A DNA stretch of 64,000 nt, from assembly GCA_015178975.1 (NCBI GenBank), contig WHVD01000071.1, forward strand, positions 124,001 to 188,000, read 5' to 3'. This document shows positions 46,012 through 57,326 of the stretch, in pieces (the first letter of the stretch is position 1; each line of letters opens with the position of its first letter). The position numbers and the translations under genes were made by a program. Below the pieces are notes generated by a model, which worked only from the letters and a program-made list of their open reading frames with translations, was not told the DNA's origin and made no database searches. This stretch comes from Hysterangium stoloniferum. Its lineage: Eukaryota; Basidiomycota; Agaricomycetes; Hysterangiales; Hysterangiaceae.

Positions 46012-47928
46012 GTGCAGGAAATTGTTATCTCGCATGCCCATTCCATCTTGGCCCATCTAGGGGCAAGGAAAACTGCCACGTATTTGCAAACCAATGTGTG
46101 GTGGCCATCATTAACCAAGGATGTCGAATTATTTTGCAAGTCATGCAGTGTGTGTGCCACTTCGAAATCTGAAACACAGACACCGCAGGGACAACTTCGC
46201 TCAATGGAAGTGCTATCACAGCCGTGGGAGGCAATTGGGATTGATTTTGTAGGACCCTTGCCAGCGTCTAGGAATCGCCTTGGAGAGTTCGATAGCATCT
46301 GTGTTATAATCGACCACTTAACTTGCATGGTCCATTTGGTACCGGTGCGCAGCAACTACACTGGTATTCAAATGGCTGAGGTGATTTTCGACCATGTTTA
46401 CAAGTTGCATGGGCTGCCCGACAAAATCATTAGCGATCGAGATTCGTTATTTACCAGTATCTTTTGGAGGGAGCTTCATCGGTTGATAGGAGTCAAATTG
46501 CAGATGTCTTCATCATACCACCCCCAAACAGATGGCGCTACCGAACGTGCAAATCAGACAATGACACAAATGCTTAGGCAATGTGTAGCACCAAACCAGA
46601 AAGATTGGGTGTTGAAGCTGTCAGCTATTGAGTTCGTGATGAATAACACTACATCAGAAACAACTGGATTCTCACTGTTTTTTTTGAATTATGGTTGACT
46701 ACCACGGCCACTGCTCTGGGACAACAATACGAAGTATCCGGGTGTCTTTGAATTTGCAGAACGGATGAAGCTAGCAATCATGAATGCACATGATGAGATA
46801 CTTACAGCCAGGGTTAAGCAGACGTGGCAGGCAAATCAACACAGGAGGTCTGCTGAATTTAACATCAATGATTTGGTTTATCTATCCACGAAGAACTTAC
46901 GCTTACCAAAGAATCGGGCAGGTAAACTGCTGCCAAAATATATAGGACCTTTTAGGATCAGCCGGGTACTGGAGCCAGGAGTGACATACCAGTTGGAACT
47001 GTCAAAGGAGCTCAAGCAACAGGGGATTAACGCAAGTTTTCATGCTTCATTGCTTTGTATACACATTCCGAATGACGATCGTCTGTTCCCAGGGTGGCAG
47101 TTGCAGCAGATTCCTGGTTTTGGGAGTCAGCCTTGTGTTACAAGTGTTCGACCATTGCCCAGGGGCCAAGGGCGGCTCTCGAATCACATCGAAATCGCCA
47201 AGATGTCTTTGAGCTCGGAGTGTCATCAGGAAGTGTCTTGCAAATCAAGTGCTGAAGACTTGCCTTCTATTTATGTTGGTTCAGCTATTCCAATCGCTGG
47301 GCAAGAATCACCCACTATGGATGCTCAGGATTATCCAACGCAAGTATCCACCGAGTTTTTGACGACTACAATGGCTGCCATTCACGATAGTGCTCTTCGA
47401 GGCATCAAAGTGGCATGGGACTTGCGTATGGAGCAGTTCGAGACTGTGCAGCATCAACTCCTTGAAGCACAGCAGAGGAATAACATACTGCAACCCAAAT
47501 GTACAGTCAACCCTCGTGTAAGGGAAAGGACCCGTGCCTGGAGGGAGAGACAACAACCTGCATCGCTGATTGACAGGTTGTCTCCACAGCGGGACGGACC
47601 AGGGAGCCTGCCGTCCCCACAGGCCTCAAGTGCTATACGTCGCCAGAGAAGGAGGCGGCAGCAGGGTACCTCCAGACCAGTGGCATCATCTTCAGTGCAC
47701 TGCCTTGAAACTCGGCCTGTGAAGGGCATGCCAGTCTTAAGTCCACTGCAGGCCACTGAGGGATGTGTAAGGGCATCAGCACAATATCAGGTGATGAAGA
47801 AGGACAGGTCAGATGCATTGACTCAACAGATTGGTCACGGTCAACAGGAGGAGATGGACCTCGATGGCAGTTACGTGAGTGACAATTTAGATGAGCTGGA
47901 GCAGGGGGTGGGAGAATTGCCTCGTTAA
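46012..47928 (+). pseudogene. Ty3 element: integrase and C-terminal tail
   Basis: Same frame as the polymerase. The HHCC zinc domain spans about 46024-46154 ('HSILAHLG' to 'CKSCSVC'). The core has D in 'IDFVGP' (about 46240), D in 'ISDRDSLF' (about 46429) and E in 'TDGATERAN' (about 46530). A TGA at 46696-46698 splits the core from the C-terminal part, which has a GPY/F-type motif ('LLPKYIGPFRISRV', about 46927-46968). No chromodomain is seen. A tail of over 200 residues, rich in Gln, Arg and Ser, ends at 47928, about 50 bp before the 3' LTR. Confidence 0.85.
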
Positions 47929-47976
47929 ACCAGTCCGCTGTTAATTGCACACTGCGTTGCAGCGTGGGAAGGCGGG

Positions 47977-48255
47977 TGTAATGGGAGCGGACCTGGTGGC
48001 AGACTTGGCACGGAGCGGTCTACCGCCATTGTCTCAGGGGGTAAAGAGAGGGTAGATAATTTTCTGATCATTACACTGTTTCATTTCTATTATCTGTCGC
48101 TAGGGGGTTTAGTCTACGAATGCTAGCATAAATAGGGAAGCCACCCATTAGCTACAGTAGTTATTTCAAATTGGAGCCTATTCCTACTCTGCTCGTTCCT
48201 CTTCATAAGAAGCTCCAACCGAAGGATTACGCTATCTTTAAAGCCGAACCTTACA
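47977..48255 (+). repeat. 3' LTR of the Ty3-type element
   Basis: 279 bp, TGTAATGGG..CCTTACA, followed by the target duplication AATAC. Confidence 0.9.
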
Positions 48256-48279
48256 AATACACAATCAACAAGGTGGTAA

Positions 48280-48594
48280 TGTTAAGGTAATCTACAAGCC
48301 TGGAGATCACAGTGCAAGGACTCTCTACATTGGGGAGTGTAGCCACTAAGAGTAGAGCGGTGTAGGTATAAAACCGGTGATATTGCTAGGCTTCTCGATG
48401 AGGATCCCAGTCCTCAGCTAGACTAACTATATACTATGTACATGGTCTTTGCACTGTCTGTACATGATGGCATGCTATAGATCTAGTGAACACTAAACTA
48501 AATATACAGAATCACATGATATGAACCAGTCAGGTCTATACAATCACAAGATGAGATATGAGATTAGACTAAGCATCTATCCCATATTCTAACA
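48280..48594. mobile_element. Solo LTR, 315 bp, target duplication GGTAA
   Basis: It begins TGTTAAGGTAATC and ends ATATTCTAACA, giving TGTTA..TAACA ends. It is flanked by GGTAA at 48275-48279 and 48595-48599. The related repeat at 18.4 kb has the uninterrupted site ('CTATTACCCACTTG' on the plus strand). TGTTA ends point to a copia-type LTR, but the sequence differs from the 25.9 and 60.5 kb LTRs. Confidence 0.75.
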
Positions 48595-48817
48595 GGTAAT
48601 AGTCTTGTAATATCAGTATTTATGTCTCATTAATGTGTCAGTTAGTGAATCACCTTCTGACATAGTAGGTAGGATGCTAGTTTAGGTGTACACTGGTTCT
48701 GGCATGCATTAGCCTCCAAAAACATGGTCCACAATTAGCATCCTCCTATGAAAAAGTGAATAAATAGGTGAACTGCCCCTAAGAAAAGGGTGGTTTCATC
48801 ACCAATTCCAACATGAA

Positions 48818-50253
48818 ATATCTTGACTATCAAAGGATGATAAATGTCGGGCGACTTGTATGATAAATGCTGTCAACATCGTCAAGGTTGGTGGTTTTGT
48901 GACCGGATTATAAAATGATGGTGTCATTTCAGTGTAGGGGTTACCACTAACTGACCAAAAGGAAGGAACAGGCGACGACAACCAACGTTCAAGGGCCCCA
49001 GGGATCTAGTCGATGAGGTCTCCAATATTAGATTGAGTCAAATGAATTATTCGCTACTACTCTAAGGGAAATATTTCAAACATGACAATGGATGAAATGA
49101 ACTCTAGTCAACAGAAACGGGAGCAGCAAGGGAAATGGCGGGATAGCGAGTGAAAGCAATTGTTGTGGTTCAGTGACCCTAACGACTGAAATATAGAAAC
49201 AAATTATATAAACGATATTTATCGTGGATTGGCTGCTGCACGGGACGGGTCGTCGTCGCTATTCTTCAGCTCTTACTTGATAGTGGATTTCACGTGAAAT
49301 GACCACGAGTTACCTTTCTCTTATCCAATGGACAAACTCATGACTGTTGAGAAGTACTGGTGTTTAGGTCATGGTGTTGTCCAATGGCTTGGCCTGGTTT
49401 CATGTTCTCACAAAGAAATCACACAAGCACAACGATGGCACGGCCTCCTTTGAGACTACCTAGTGGTATTCCATTGAAAGTGTTATTGCTAGTAAATCCG
49501 AGGTTATTTCAGCCATGGGTAGTGCTGACAGTATATACACCAGCAGTTTAGAGACCCTCGCAGCGATCATTACGAGTAACTGACTACCTTCGCAATTAAA
49601 TTGGATCAAATTATGTAGCTTCATACAACTCTGAGTCCGCGTTCGGTTTGAAATAATTGTCGTTTATGAATAGAATGTCATTCGACCCATTGGTGGTGCG
49701 GGAAAGTGTGTTCAATGCATGTATGGAATCAATGCGTGCAGCTTGCAGACCTCGGGGCGATGGTGAAAAAGTGACTGTATGGGCGCTTATGTTGTCTCGA
49801 CCTATGGCAGCTGTATGGTCAAGATTTCAATGGAAGAGAGGTATTTTAAGGAATTCACCCATCACAGTGGCTCGCGCGGTATGACGTCCCTCGGATGATT
49901 CCTGTCAATTGAACACTGACCTAAATGTAAGATGAGCCTGAACGAGATCGAAATGGCTACGGTGGAGGTCTTTTTCAGACTTTCAGCGCTTCTTTATTTA
50001 AAACCAGTGTCGTGCATTATTCGGATGTTAGTCTAGGCACAGCTAGTTCCGCCAAATGCATTCAACACATGTATGGGGACAACTGCAGAGCCTGGGGCGA
50101 TAATGCAAAGCGACTATATGCGTTCTTACACGGGCTCAAATCATATATCGATATAACATCTGCAACCCCGGCTGTAAAGTGAAGTGAATAACGGGCGACG
50201 CTTTTGGGCTCCTCCTGGTTTGGTTTATCTGTGTCGCCGTGATGGAAGAGAAA
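48818..50253 (-). repeat. Exon 3 fragment, repeat block and downstream flank of copy 8
   Basis: No intact gene. 48822-48980 (-) is a decayed exon 3 fragment, sister to that at 6.5 kb. 48980-49450 is the dispersed block seen at 6.7-7.2 and 54.0-54.4 kb. 49450-50253 is the family downstream flank with three monomer cores near 49500-49600, 49690-49800 and 50055-50155. Confidence 0.5.
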
Positions 50254-52172
50254 TTATGAGGAAGTGTATCCAATCGATGGTTCAAGACCTTTGTCAGAGC
50301 AAGCATGTTGCTGCAACACTAATATGGTGGTATAATTAGATCCTGCCGATACACCAGTGGAAGGTGTGGCGACGACGCATAAGAAGGAATTGGCGGTGAG
50401 AACGAGGCCTTGGTAAATCTTGGATTCTTCGTTCATTGAGCTACGGATCACGACACAACGTGTGAGGAGAGAAACGAGAATGGGAATGGTATCGAGGCTG
50501 CGCACTGTGCTACACGCCGATTCGGGTTCGGAAGATCCAGCAATCAGTTTCAGAGTCAGCTCGATTATGCCCTTACCAGAATCTAGGAGATGCCAACTTG
50601 GATTGGTGTGCGTCAGAATAAGGCTGGTAGAAGGTTTCATAGGCGGATGTAAGACGGTGCCAGAAGGGAAAACATTGTGAACGGACCTTAGGATGGGCCC
50701 AATGAACGAAGAAACGCCATTGAGCTGGTTGATGTGATGGGTGAGAAGCGTCGTGTCGTCGAAGAAGGTTTTCAAGCAGTAAATAGTCCAAAATAGGGAA
50801 TTTGATGTCCTCAAATCAATGTGACGTGACAATGACGCAATATGCAAATTTGTGTCGTCCAATAAAACCTTCACTACAGCCCCAGCAAAATCTGGAAACG
50901 ATGCATCTTGGTGGATGCAACACACGAGAAGCCGTATAGGACCTTCATACCAGTAAAGTCGTTGGGGGTGATTTTGTCTGTTATAGTGTTGGTGGGCAGA
51001 ATGCAATGATGTCATGTCGTGACGCACGGTTGTAACCAGAATTCAATGAACCCTCTGATCGCCGTGAGCTCCTCTACATATAGTTGACGCATGTGGCAGA
51101 TCGCTTCCACAATATACACAAGGCCGATCATCGGAGAGATCATGATAACCGGCGATTTGTATGATAAATGTTGATGCGACCTCATCGAAGTTGGTGTGCA
51201 GCGGCGACTTAAAACGTTGTAAAGTGATGACGTAAGCGCAGTTGACGCGTCTCTATCTCCCCAACGAACGCCGGGATACGACTGGAAGCCCCAAGCCAAA
51301 CATGTCATGACCAGGGTAGTGTGTCCTTTGTTACTCCGCTGAATCTTGATGCGTGAATAAAACGGGCACGATTCCAAAACCATCCACGCTCGTTTCTGAA
51401 TTTGAAGCGGGTATGTAGGTCTACGACTCAGATATGAGTATTTCAAGGTTCAAGGTATTAAATTATTGACGCCGAGTTATCCCTACCTCACTAAATCAAC
51501 ACTTTCTTGGACTAGTCTTCCCAGTCTTGGCAGCGTGAGATGCTTGTGTAGAAGCTTGCTAAAGGCCCTGTCGTCGTCTTGATCCAATCGACTGATGATT
51601 TGCTGGTATATTGTCAGCTTTGCCATCAGCAAAACTGTCTTGGCACTGTGAAGGACTTTCATCCCGACCCTCTCCATACCGACTCCACAGTAATACCCGG
51701 GGCTAATTTCAACACTTGAAGACGTCTCAATATACCGTGAGATCATTCCCCAGTCCGTGGCATGACTGGGATTCTTCTTGGTGGATATCTTAACAACAGT
51801 CGGTGGGTCATGGTAGCTGGTTTCTCCTTGACACTGTAATGTGCAGGATGTAACAAAGATCCTATGGAAATAGCTTTGTACCTCACTCACCAACTCGTCA
51901 ACCCAAACCTCTATCTGGTTTGTAGACAGTTGTATGTGCTGCTCGTCATCGGGGGTCCGATAACATAAATCATGGCCGGGTTCGTTACAACACCATCGTT
52001 CTCGAAGCTTCTCCCTGAATATCTCTCTCATCCCCGTCCTGATTATCTGGTCCCGTTGCTGTGAACTCAATACACCTGGGGAAACTAAGGGTAACTCCTC
52101 AACGCCTTCAAGGTAGGCCTGAACCGTTGCCTCATCATGATTCCCCATAGTTCTCTCGTTAAAGGTAGACAT
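50254..52172 (-). CDS. Copy 8 of the five-exon family, open but with an altered exon 3 (560 aa)
   Basis: Exons in gene order: 52172-51891, 51833-51487, 51420-51028, 50977-50687, 50623-50254; introns 57, 66, 50 and 63 nt. The spliced frame is 1683 nt without stops. In exon 3 a 4-bp deletion near 51210 shifts the frame and a second indel near 51140 restores it. About 35 residues in the middle ('SRRCTPTSMRSHQHLSYK') therefore differ wholly from the family consensus, which keeps 'VKSPLHTNFDEVASTFI' there. Intron 4 has a GTCCGT donor instead of GTACGT. The C-terminus is extended by about 24 residues past the usual stop. It may be a pseudogene in an early stage. No CACGTG is found upstream. Confidence 0.55.
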
Positions 52173-53399
52173 TTGTGCGTAGCAGTGGTGCTTACACTAG
52201 AAGGGGGTACCAGGGATTTATGGCGCAGTCAGTCGGAGTGTTCTACAGAGTTGTGGCTGTGCTTGCGCAGGATTCACAGCATGGTCATACCTGCCTTCGT
52301 ATGCAAAGTCCCCTCACCTTCCTTGAACTGAATAGCCTCCAGTGCACTTAGGTACCTTACTACTTTCTTTCACCTTCCGCTGAAGGCTCACACAGGATCT
52401 AATAATAGTTTAGCCAACTGTCACCCTATAATATAGTATTTCAGGCATTATTGAGCGTCAGAGTTGAAAGGAAAACGGTCTTTCTGATCTTCAAGAAGTA
52501 GCATTGTCATGGATAATATGAATGCAGTCCACAGCGATGTTTACCCGCTTCTGCTTTCAAGTTGGCATTGTCAACCTCAAACCTTTTGCAACGAGTGCGC
52601 GTGTCACTGTGGTCGGACATATAGCTGCTCTCACTTACTTCTAGAATCATCGCACCCGCTACGTGAGGTTCGTGCTGCCTGTTTAATTTTCCCTCATTTT
52701 CTCGTTTTCATGATTGTTAGTCAGGGAGATAATAAAGTTTGTGGGTCCATACGAACTTCTTAACTGATCAATTGCTATTGTCATCATCAAATGGGTGTAA
52801 GATACGGTGCTTGCCAAGGTAATGAATCATAATCTAATGACTCTGGGGTTACTCATAAGTGCAGCAGCATAGCAACAAAAATATTTCTTCAAATTACCGT
52901 TGGGATCACTCTCGACTACAAGTAAACTTCAGTTTCCTGGGGCAAGACCGACAAAGACACCAATTCCCTTGAAAAGCAATGGCAATGGTCGCACCTGGTA
53001 TTGGATTGGTTTAAACATTCCTGACCAAGTCGTCTACGTTCGGTTCCAAAATGGTCCAGGAATAATTGCTGCCGCTGAAATGTGCAAATGAAATCCTACT
53101 ATACATATATATAGCTATTAGTCAAAAAACACGAATATCACAATTCCCGAGGTATCATCCACGCAGCTTTCGTCGCGGACTCAACACTGACCAGCAATAC
53201 GAAGAAGAAGTGACTGTCCGTACTCTTAAATTGTCTCAAACCTTGCGGGTTTCTCCCTCCATAGCGATTGAAAAAAGGGGAATGATGATATCCTCCTGTT
53301 AGTTTGTTCCAGGTTTGGCGGCGTTCTCTGATTAGAAATCGTGTAGAGTGATGGAACAGGAAGTTCGCCAGGTCAAAGAACCTCTTTCCAACGCTGATA
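52173..53399 (-). promoter_or_regulatory. Upstream region of copy 8 and decayed repeat
   Basis: No gene. The proximal 300 bp have the family layout (TATA-like CATAAATC, then 'CCTCACCTTCCTTGAA' in the plus sense). The position where CACGTG is expected holds a diverged sequence with 'GCTACGTGAGG' near 52660. 52700-53400 resembles the distal repeat of 3.8-4.7 and 37.1-37.9 kb and includes a weak flank monomer near 53180-53250. Confidence 0.4.
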
Positions 53400-53850
53400 T
53401 TGAGTTCGAAGAAGATGCTACTGCCACACCAGTGAGATAGTCTACTTCGAAGCGCACACATGACACCTAGGAGTAGTTAGGTGAATTGGCACGGAAAAAT
53501 GTAGAAGCTGTCGAGTTCTTGAGGTTATATTTCAACGTAATACAGACTCTCTGTACATTCTCAGCATGAGGGCATGCTGCACTTTCATGATTCAGGCAGA
53601 GGGAGTCAATTTCCAGCTAGAATGCTGCGACTGGGCTTGCAGAGGATATACCGCATGTCATTCCCTTCATGTTAAAATGTGCCCATTGACCCTCATTCAA
53701 TATTCCAGCCCCTAAGATACTCTCACAGCATCGTCCTGATTTTACACTAATTTCGTAGCCTCCGTGACAGCCCAGTACACCTGTGGCAGATAATAGTATT
53801 GTCTGTGCGATGACCCTCTAGAGTTCATAAATGCTATTGTTAAAAAGTAA
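53400..53850 (-). repeat. Repeat with a possible Cys-rich exon, copy B
   Basis: This is the inverted partner of 26970-27500. In minus orientation the frame 'GCHGGYEISVKSGRCCESIL' begins near 53775 and continues to 'SPVAAF' and a stop near 53632. Upstream the frame is open for about 20 codons to a TAG that may be a splice acceptor. It is better preserved than copy A. No start exon was found. Confidence 0.3.
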
Positions 53851-55159
53851 ATCAGAGTGGCCTTTCTCGAGGTGAGGGACCGTCGAACTTCAATATTCTT
53901 AGTGATAGGGAGCCGTTAGGGTCGTCTAAGTAAACTGCGCACCTAATCCTTCATATTTAGACACAAATAGTGAAGCGATTAAGTCGGATTATTGTATGTC
54001 TTTCTCAAACTCAAAATAAAATAATTCTAAAATGACAATTGGTGGAATGATCTCCAGGGAACTGAAATGGGAGCAGCAGGGGAAATGTCCCGATAGCGAG
54101 TAAATAAATTGTTGTGGCGTGTCGTCTGACGCGGGCGACTGAAATATTGAGACACAACATACACAGGATTTTCCGTGGATTGACTGCGCCATGGGGCGTG
54201 TCGTCGTGGCTATTTTCAGCTCTTATTTGATACGAACCACGAGCTACATTTTTCTTATCCAAATGTGAAGGCTTATGACTGATGAGAAGTGCTGGTACTT
54301 TGATCAACGTGTTGTCCAATGCTTGGCCCGGCTTCCTGTTCTCCCAAACAAATAACACAACAATAAAGTTGGTAAGGCCGCTATTGACACCCCCTAGTGG
54401 TATTCCATTGAAATTGTCCTCGCTAGTACATTCGATGGTATTAAATTGAGTTAAATTATGTACCTTCATACAACTCCCAATTTGCGTTCTGTTTGAAATG
54501 ATTATCGTTTATAAATAGGATGTCAGTCTAGCCACTGGTGGTGCCTGCACGTATATTACCCGGATGGATGGCATCCACGCGTGGAACCTGCAAAGCTCGC
54601 AACCACGGTGAAAAGTGACTGTATGTGCTCTTATATTTCGCGACCTATGGCAGTTTTTTTGTCAAGTTTTCAATGAAGTAGAATTAGTTTAATGAATTCA
54701 CCCAACAGTGCCTCACACGGTGTGAATGTTGTCGTTTCTAAGAGCATGTATCCTGTCGGTTGAAGACTGGCGTGATGGTAGCATGAGCCTGCACGAGACA
54801 TGCATCGAAATGGGGACGAGAAGCCTTTTTCAGACCTTCAATAATATCTTCTTTAAAACATGTGTCGTTCAACCGGAAGTTAGTTCAAAAATGACTAGTG
54901 CCCTCAAATGTATTCAGCACATGTATGGGGACAACTGAAGAACTCAGCATAATAATACAAAGTGAGTATATGCGTTCTTACATCGGCTCAAATCCAATAT
55001 CTTGATAACATCCGGAGTGCGTTGAATACAGGGCGAGCCTTCTTGGTTTGGTTGAGAGTTGTCCGCATTATTGAAGCGAAATGATTAGCAAGTGTTTCCA
55101 ATCGATGGCGCAAGACATTTGTCAGGGCAACCGTGTTTCCCCAAGACTCATATGGGAGT
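53851..55159 (-). repeat. Repeat block and downstream flank of copy 9
   Basis: No gene is supported. 54000-54400 is the dispersed block also at 6.8-7.2 and 49.1-49.45 kb, and a 152-codon frame there is not conserved. 54450-55159 is the family downstream flank with monomer cores near 54530-54640 and 54905-55000. Confidence 0.5.
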
Positions 55160-57029
55160 CTAATCAGACCATACCGACACACGAGTGGAAGGTGTTGCGA
55201 CGACACAAAGGAAGGAACGCACGGTAAAATCCAAACACTGAATGCGTAAACTGATGGATTTGTCATTGGTCGAGCCGAGCATTATGTCACAATGTGGAAG
55301 GAGAAAAATGAGAATGGCGATGGTATCGAGGCTGTACACGCGGATTCGGGCTCGGAAGATCCAGCTATCAGCTTCATGGTCAACGCGATTATGCGCTCAC
55401 CACACCACAGGACATCCCAAATCGGAATCGTGTGCGTCAGAATCAGGCTCGTAGGAAAGTTTCATGGGCGAATGTAAGACGGTGCTGGAACGGAAAATAT
55501 TGTGAACGTACCTTACTATGGGCCCAATGAACCAAGAAACCACATTCAGCTGGTTGATGTGATCGGTGAGAAGCGTGCTGTCGTCGAAAAAGGTTTTCAA
55601 GCAGTAAATACTCCAAAATAGGGAATGTGATGTCCTCAAATCAATATGACGTGACAATGACACTATATGCATATTTGTGTCGTGCACTAAAACCTTTAAT
55701 ACAGCTCCAGCAATATCTCGAAACCATGCATCTTGGCGTGTGCAACACACTAGAAGCCGTATAGGATTATCATACAAGTAAATTCGGTTTGGGTGACACT
55801 GTCTGTTATGGTTTTGGTGTGCTGGATGAAATGATGTGATGTCGCGACCCACGGTTTTAACCACAATTCAATGCAACCTCTGATCGCAGTGAGCTCCCCT
55901 ACAGATAGTTCCCGCACGTGGCAGACCGCTTCCACGAGATACGGAAGCCCGATAATGGGTAAGGGATTATGAAATTCTGTTATATAACGTGCGATGTGTA
56001 TGATAAATGTTGATGCAACCTCATCCAAGTTGGTGTGCAACGGTGACTTTACTAAAACGTTGTAAAGTGATCATGTAATCGCAATTGACATATTTCCATC
56101 TGACCAATAGACACCGGGACACCATATGAACGCCGAAGCCAAAGAGAGCATGAGGCGGGTAGTGTGAGCTTTTCTACTTCGTATATAAAGTAGAGGCACC
56201 GCGAAAAGATCATCTAACACCATCGGGGCTCTTCTTCGAATTTGAAGTGGATATGTGGGTCTACGAAGACGTCGGTATGTCGAGAGTATTCAACATTCAC
56301 CCTGTGTTATCCCTACCTCATTAAATCGACAGTCTCTTGGAGTATTCTTCCCAGCCTTGGTAGCGTTAGATGCTTGTGTAGAAACTTTCTGAGCGCCCCG
56401 TTGTCTCCCTGCAATCGAGTCATGATTTGCTGGTATATTGTCAGCTTTTCCATCAGCGAAGCTGTCTTTGCACTGTAAAGGACTTTCATCCCAACCCTTT
56501 CCAAACCCACTCCACAGTAATATCCGGGGCCAATTTCAATGCTCGAAGATGTCCCAACATACTGTGGGTTTATTCCCCAGTTATCAGCATGACTGCGATA
56601 TGGGCTGAGATTGGATGTCCTGTTGGTGGATATCCCCGACATCTTCACAACAGTCGGTGGGTCATGGTAGCTCGTTTCTCCTTGACACTGAAATGTGCCG
56701 GATGTGACACAGATCACATGGAATAGCAATTATACTTTACTCACCAACTCCTCAACCCAAACCTTTATATGATTTGCAGACAGCTTTAAGTGCTGATCGT
56801 CATCGGGGGCCCGATAACATACATCATGACCTGGTTCGTTACATTTCCATCGTTCCCTGAGCTTTAACCGGAATCTTGTCTTCGTCCACACCTCATTGAT
56901 CTTGTCCTGTTGCGCTGAGAGCAATACAACTGGGGGAACTACGGGCGGTAGGTCCTCAACGCCTTCAAGGGAGGACTCAGCCATTTCCAAATCGTAATTC
57001 CCCACAGTCATTTCGTTGAACGTAGACAT
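55160..57029 (-). pseudogene. Copy 9 of the five-exon family, stop in exon 3 and frameshift in exon 5
   Basis: Exons by homology: 57029-56745, 56687-56317, 56260-55853, 55802-55512, 55447-55160; introns 57, 56, 50 and 64 nt. Exons 1 and 2 are open. Exon 3 has an in-frame TGA at 56073-56071, where other copies have a Ser codon. Exon 5 has lost 10 bp near 55336, which shifts the frame before the conserved 'LLPHCD' block. The acceptor of intron 4 is CTACGAG instead of CTACAG. The TATA-like TATAAAGG is kept. Directly upstream lies a second, truncated exon 1. Confidence 0.65.
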
Positions 57030-57159
57030 TGGTAGGTAGCAGTCATATTTACACTGAAAGATGGTGCTGAGCCTTTATAGCGCAGTCAGTCGGAGAGTTA
57101 ATTCCACCAAGGCACAGCCTTGTGGCCGTGCTTACACAGGATTCACAGCTTGTCATACC

Positions 57160-57326
57160 TAGCTCCATGGTTCCTTGAGCTTCAAAGAATCTTTTCCTCG
57201 TTCTGTTGCACTGCGCTCAACACACCTGGGGAAACTAAGAGTGGTAGTTCCTCAACGACTTCAAGGTACGACTCAGCCGTTGCCAAATCGTGATTCCTTA
57301 GTATTATTTTGTTGAAAGTAGACATT
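57160..57326 (-). pseudogene. Extra exon 1 fragment upstream of copy 9
   Basis: In minus orientation the family start codon lies at 57326, followed by exon 1 sequence with two small deletions up to the 'CTCAAGGAACCATGG' codons near 57165. The sequence then jumps into the proximal upstream region of copy 9 ('AGGTATGACAAGCTGTG'). The distal upstream region, with CACGTG at 57809 (483 bp away), therefore belongs to this fragment and not to copy 9. An unequal exchange between two copies explains the structure. Confidence 0.6.

Larger units (their letters stand above)
39654..48255 (+). mobile_element. Full-length Ty3-type LTR retrotransposon (8602 bp)
   Basis: Two 279-bp direct LTRs (39654-39932, 47977-48255) begin TGTAA and end TTACA. 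The element is flanked by AATAC on both sides (39649-39653, 48256-48260). A purine-rich tract 'GTGGGAAGGCGGG' abuts the 3' LTR. The internal order is Gag with CCHC knuckle, protease, reverse transcriptase, RNase H, integrase: the Ty3 order. The LTRs differ at 9 positions, eight of them transitions, so insertion is not very recent. The single long reading frame has several stops and one frame change, so it is not autonomous as it stands. A primer-binding site was not identified with confidence. Confidence 0.92.
39618..48812 (-). mobile_element. Second 269-bp insertion, split by two later elements
   Basis: Pieces 39618-39653, 48261-48279 and 48600-48812 together make a 268-bp inverted copy of the element at 18214-18482. 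Target duplications ATGAA lie at 39613-39617 and 48813-48817. The Ty3 element (AATAC duplication) and then a solo LTR (GGTAA duplication) interrupt it. The intact copy at 18.2 kb shows both empty sites. Confidence 0.65.

Noticed and set aside
54011-54469. A 152-codon minus-strand frame
   Set aside because: It lies in a dispersed repeat; the same repeat at 6.8, 22.2, 26.4 and 49.2 kb has stops in this frame.
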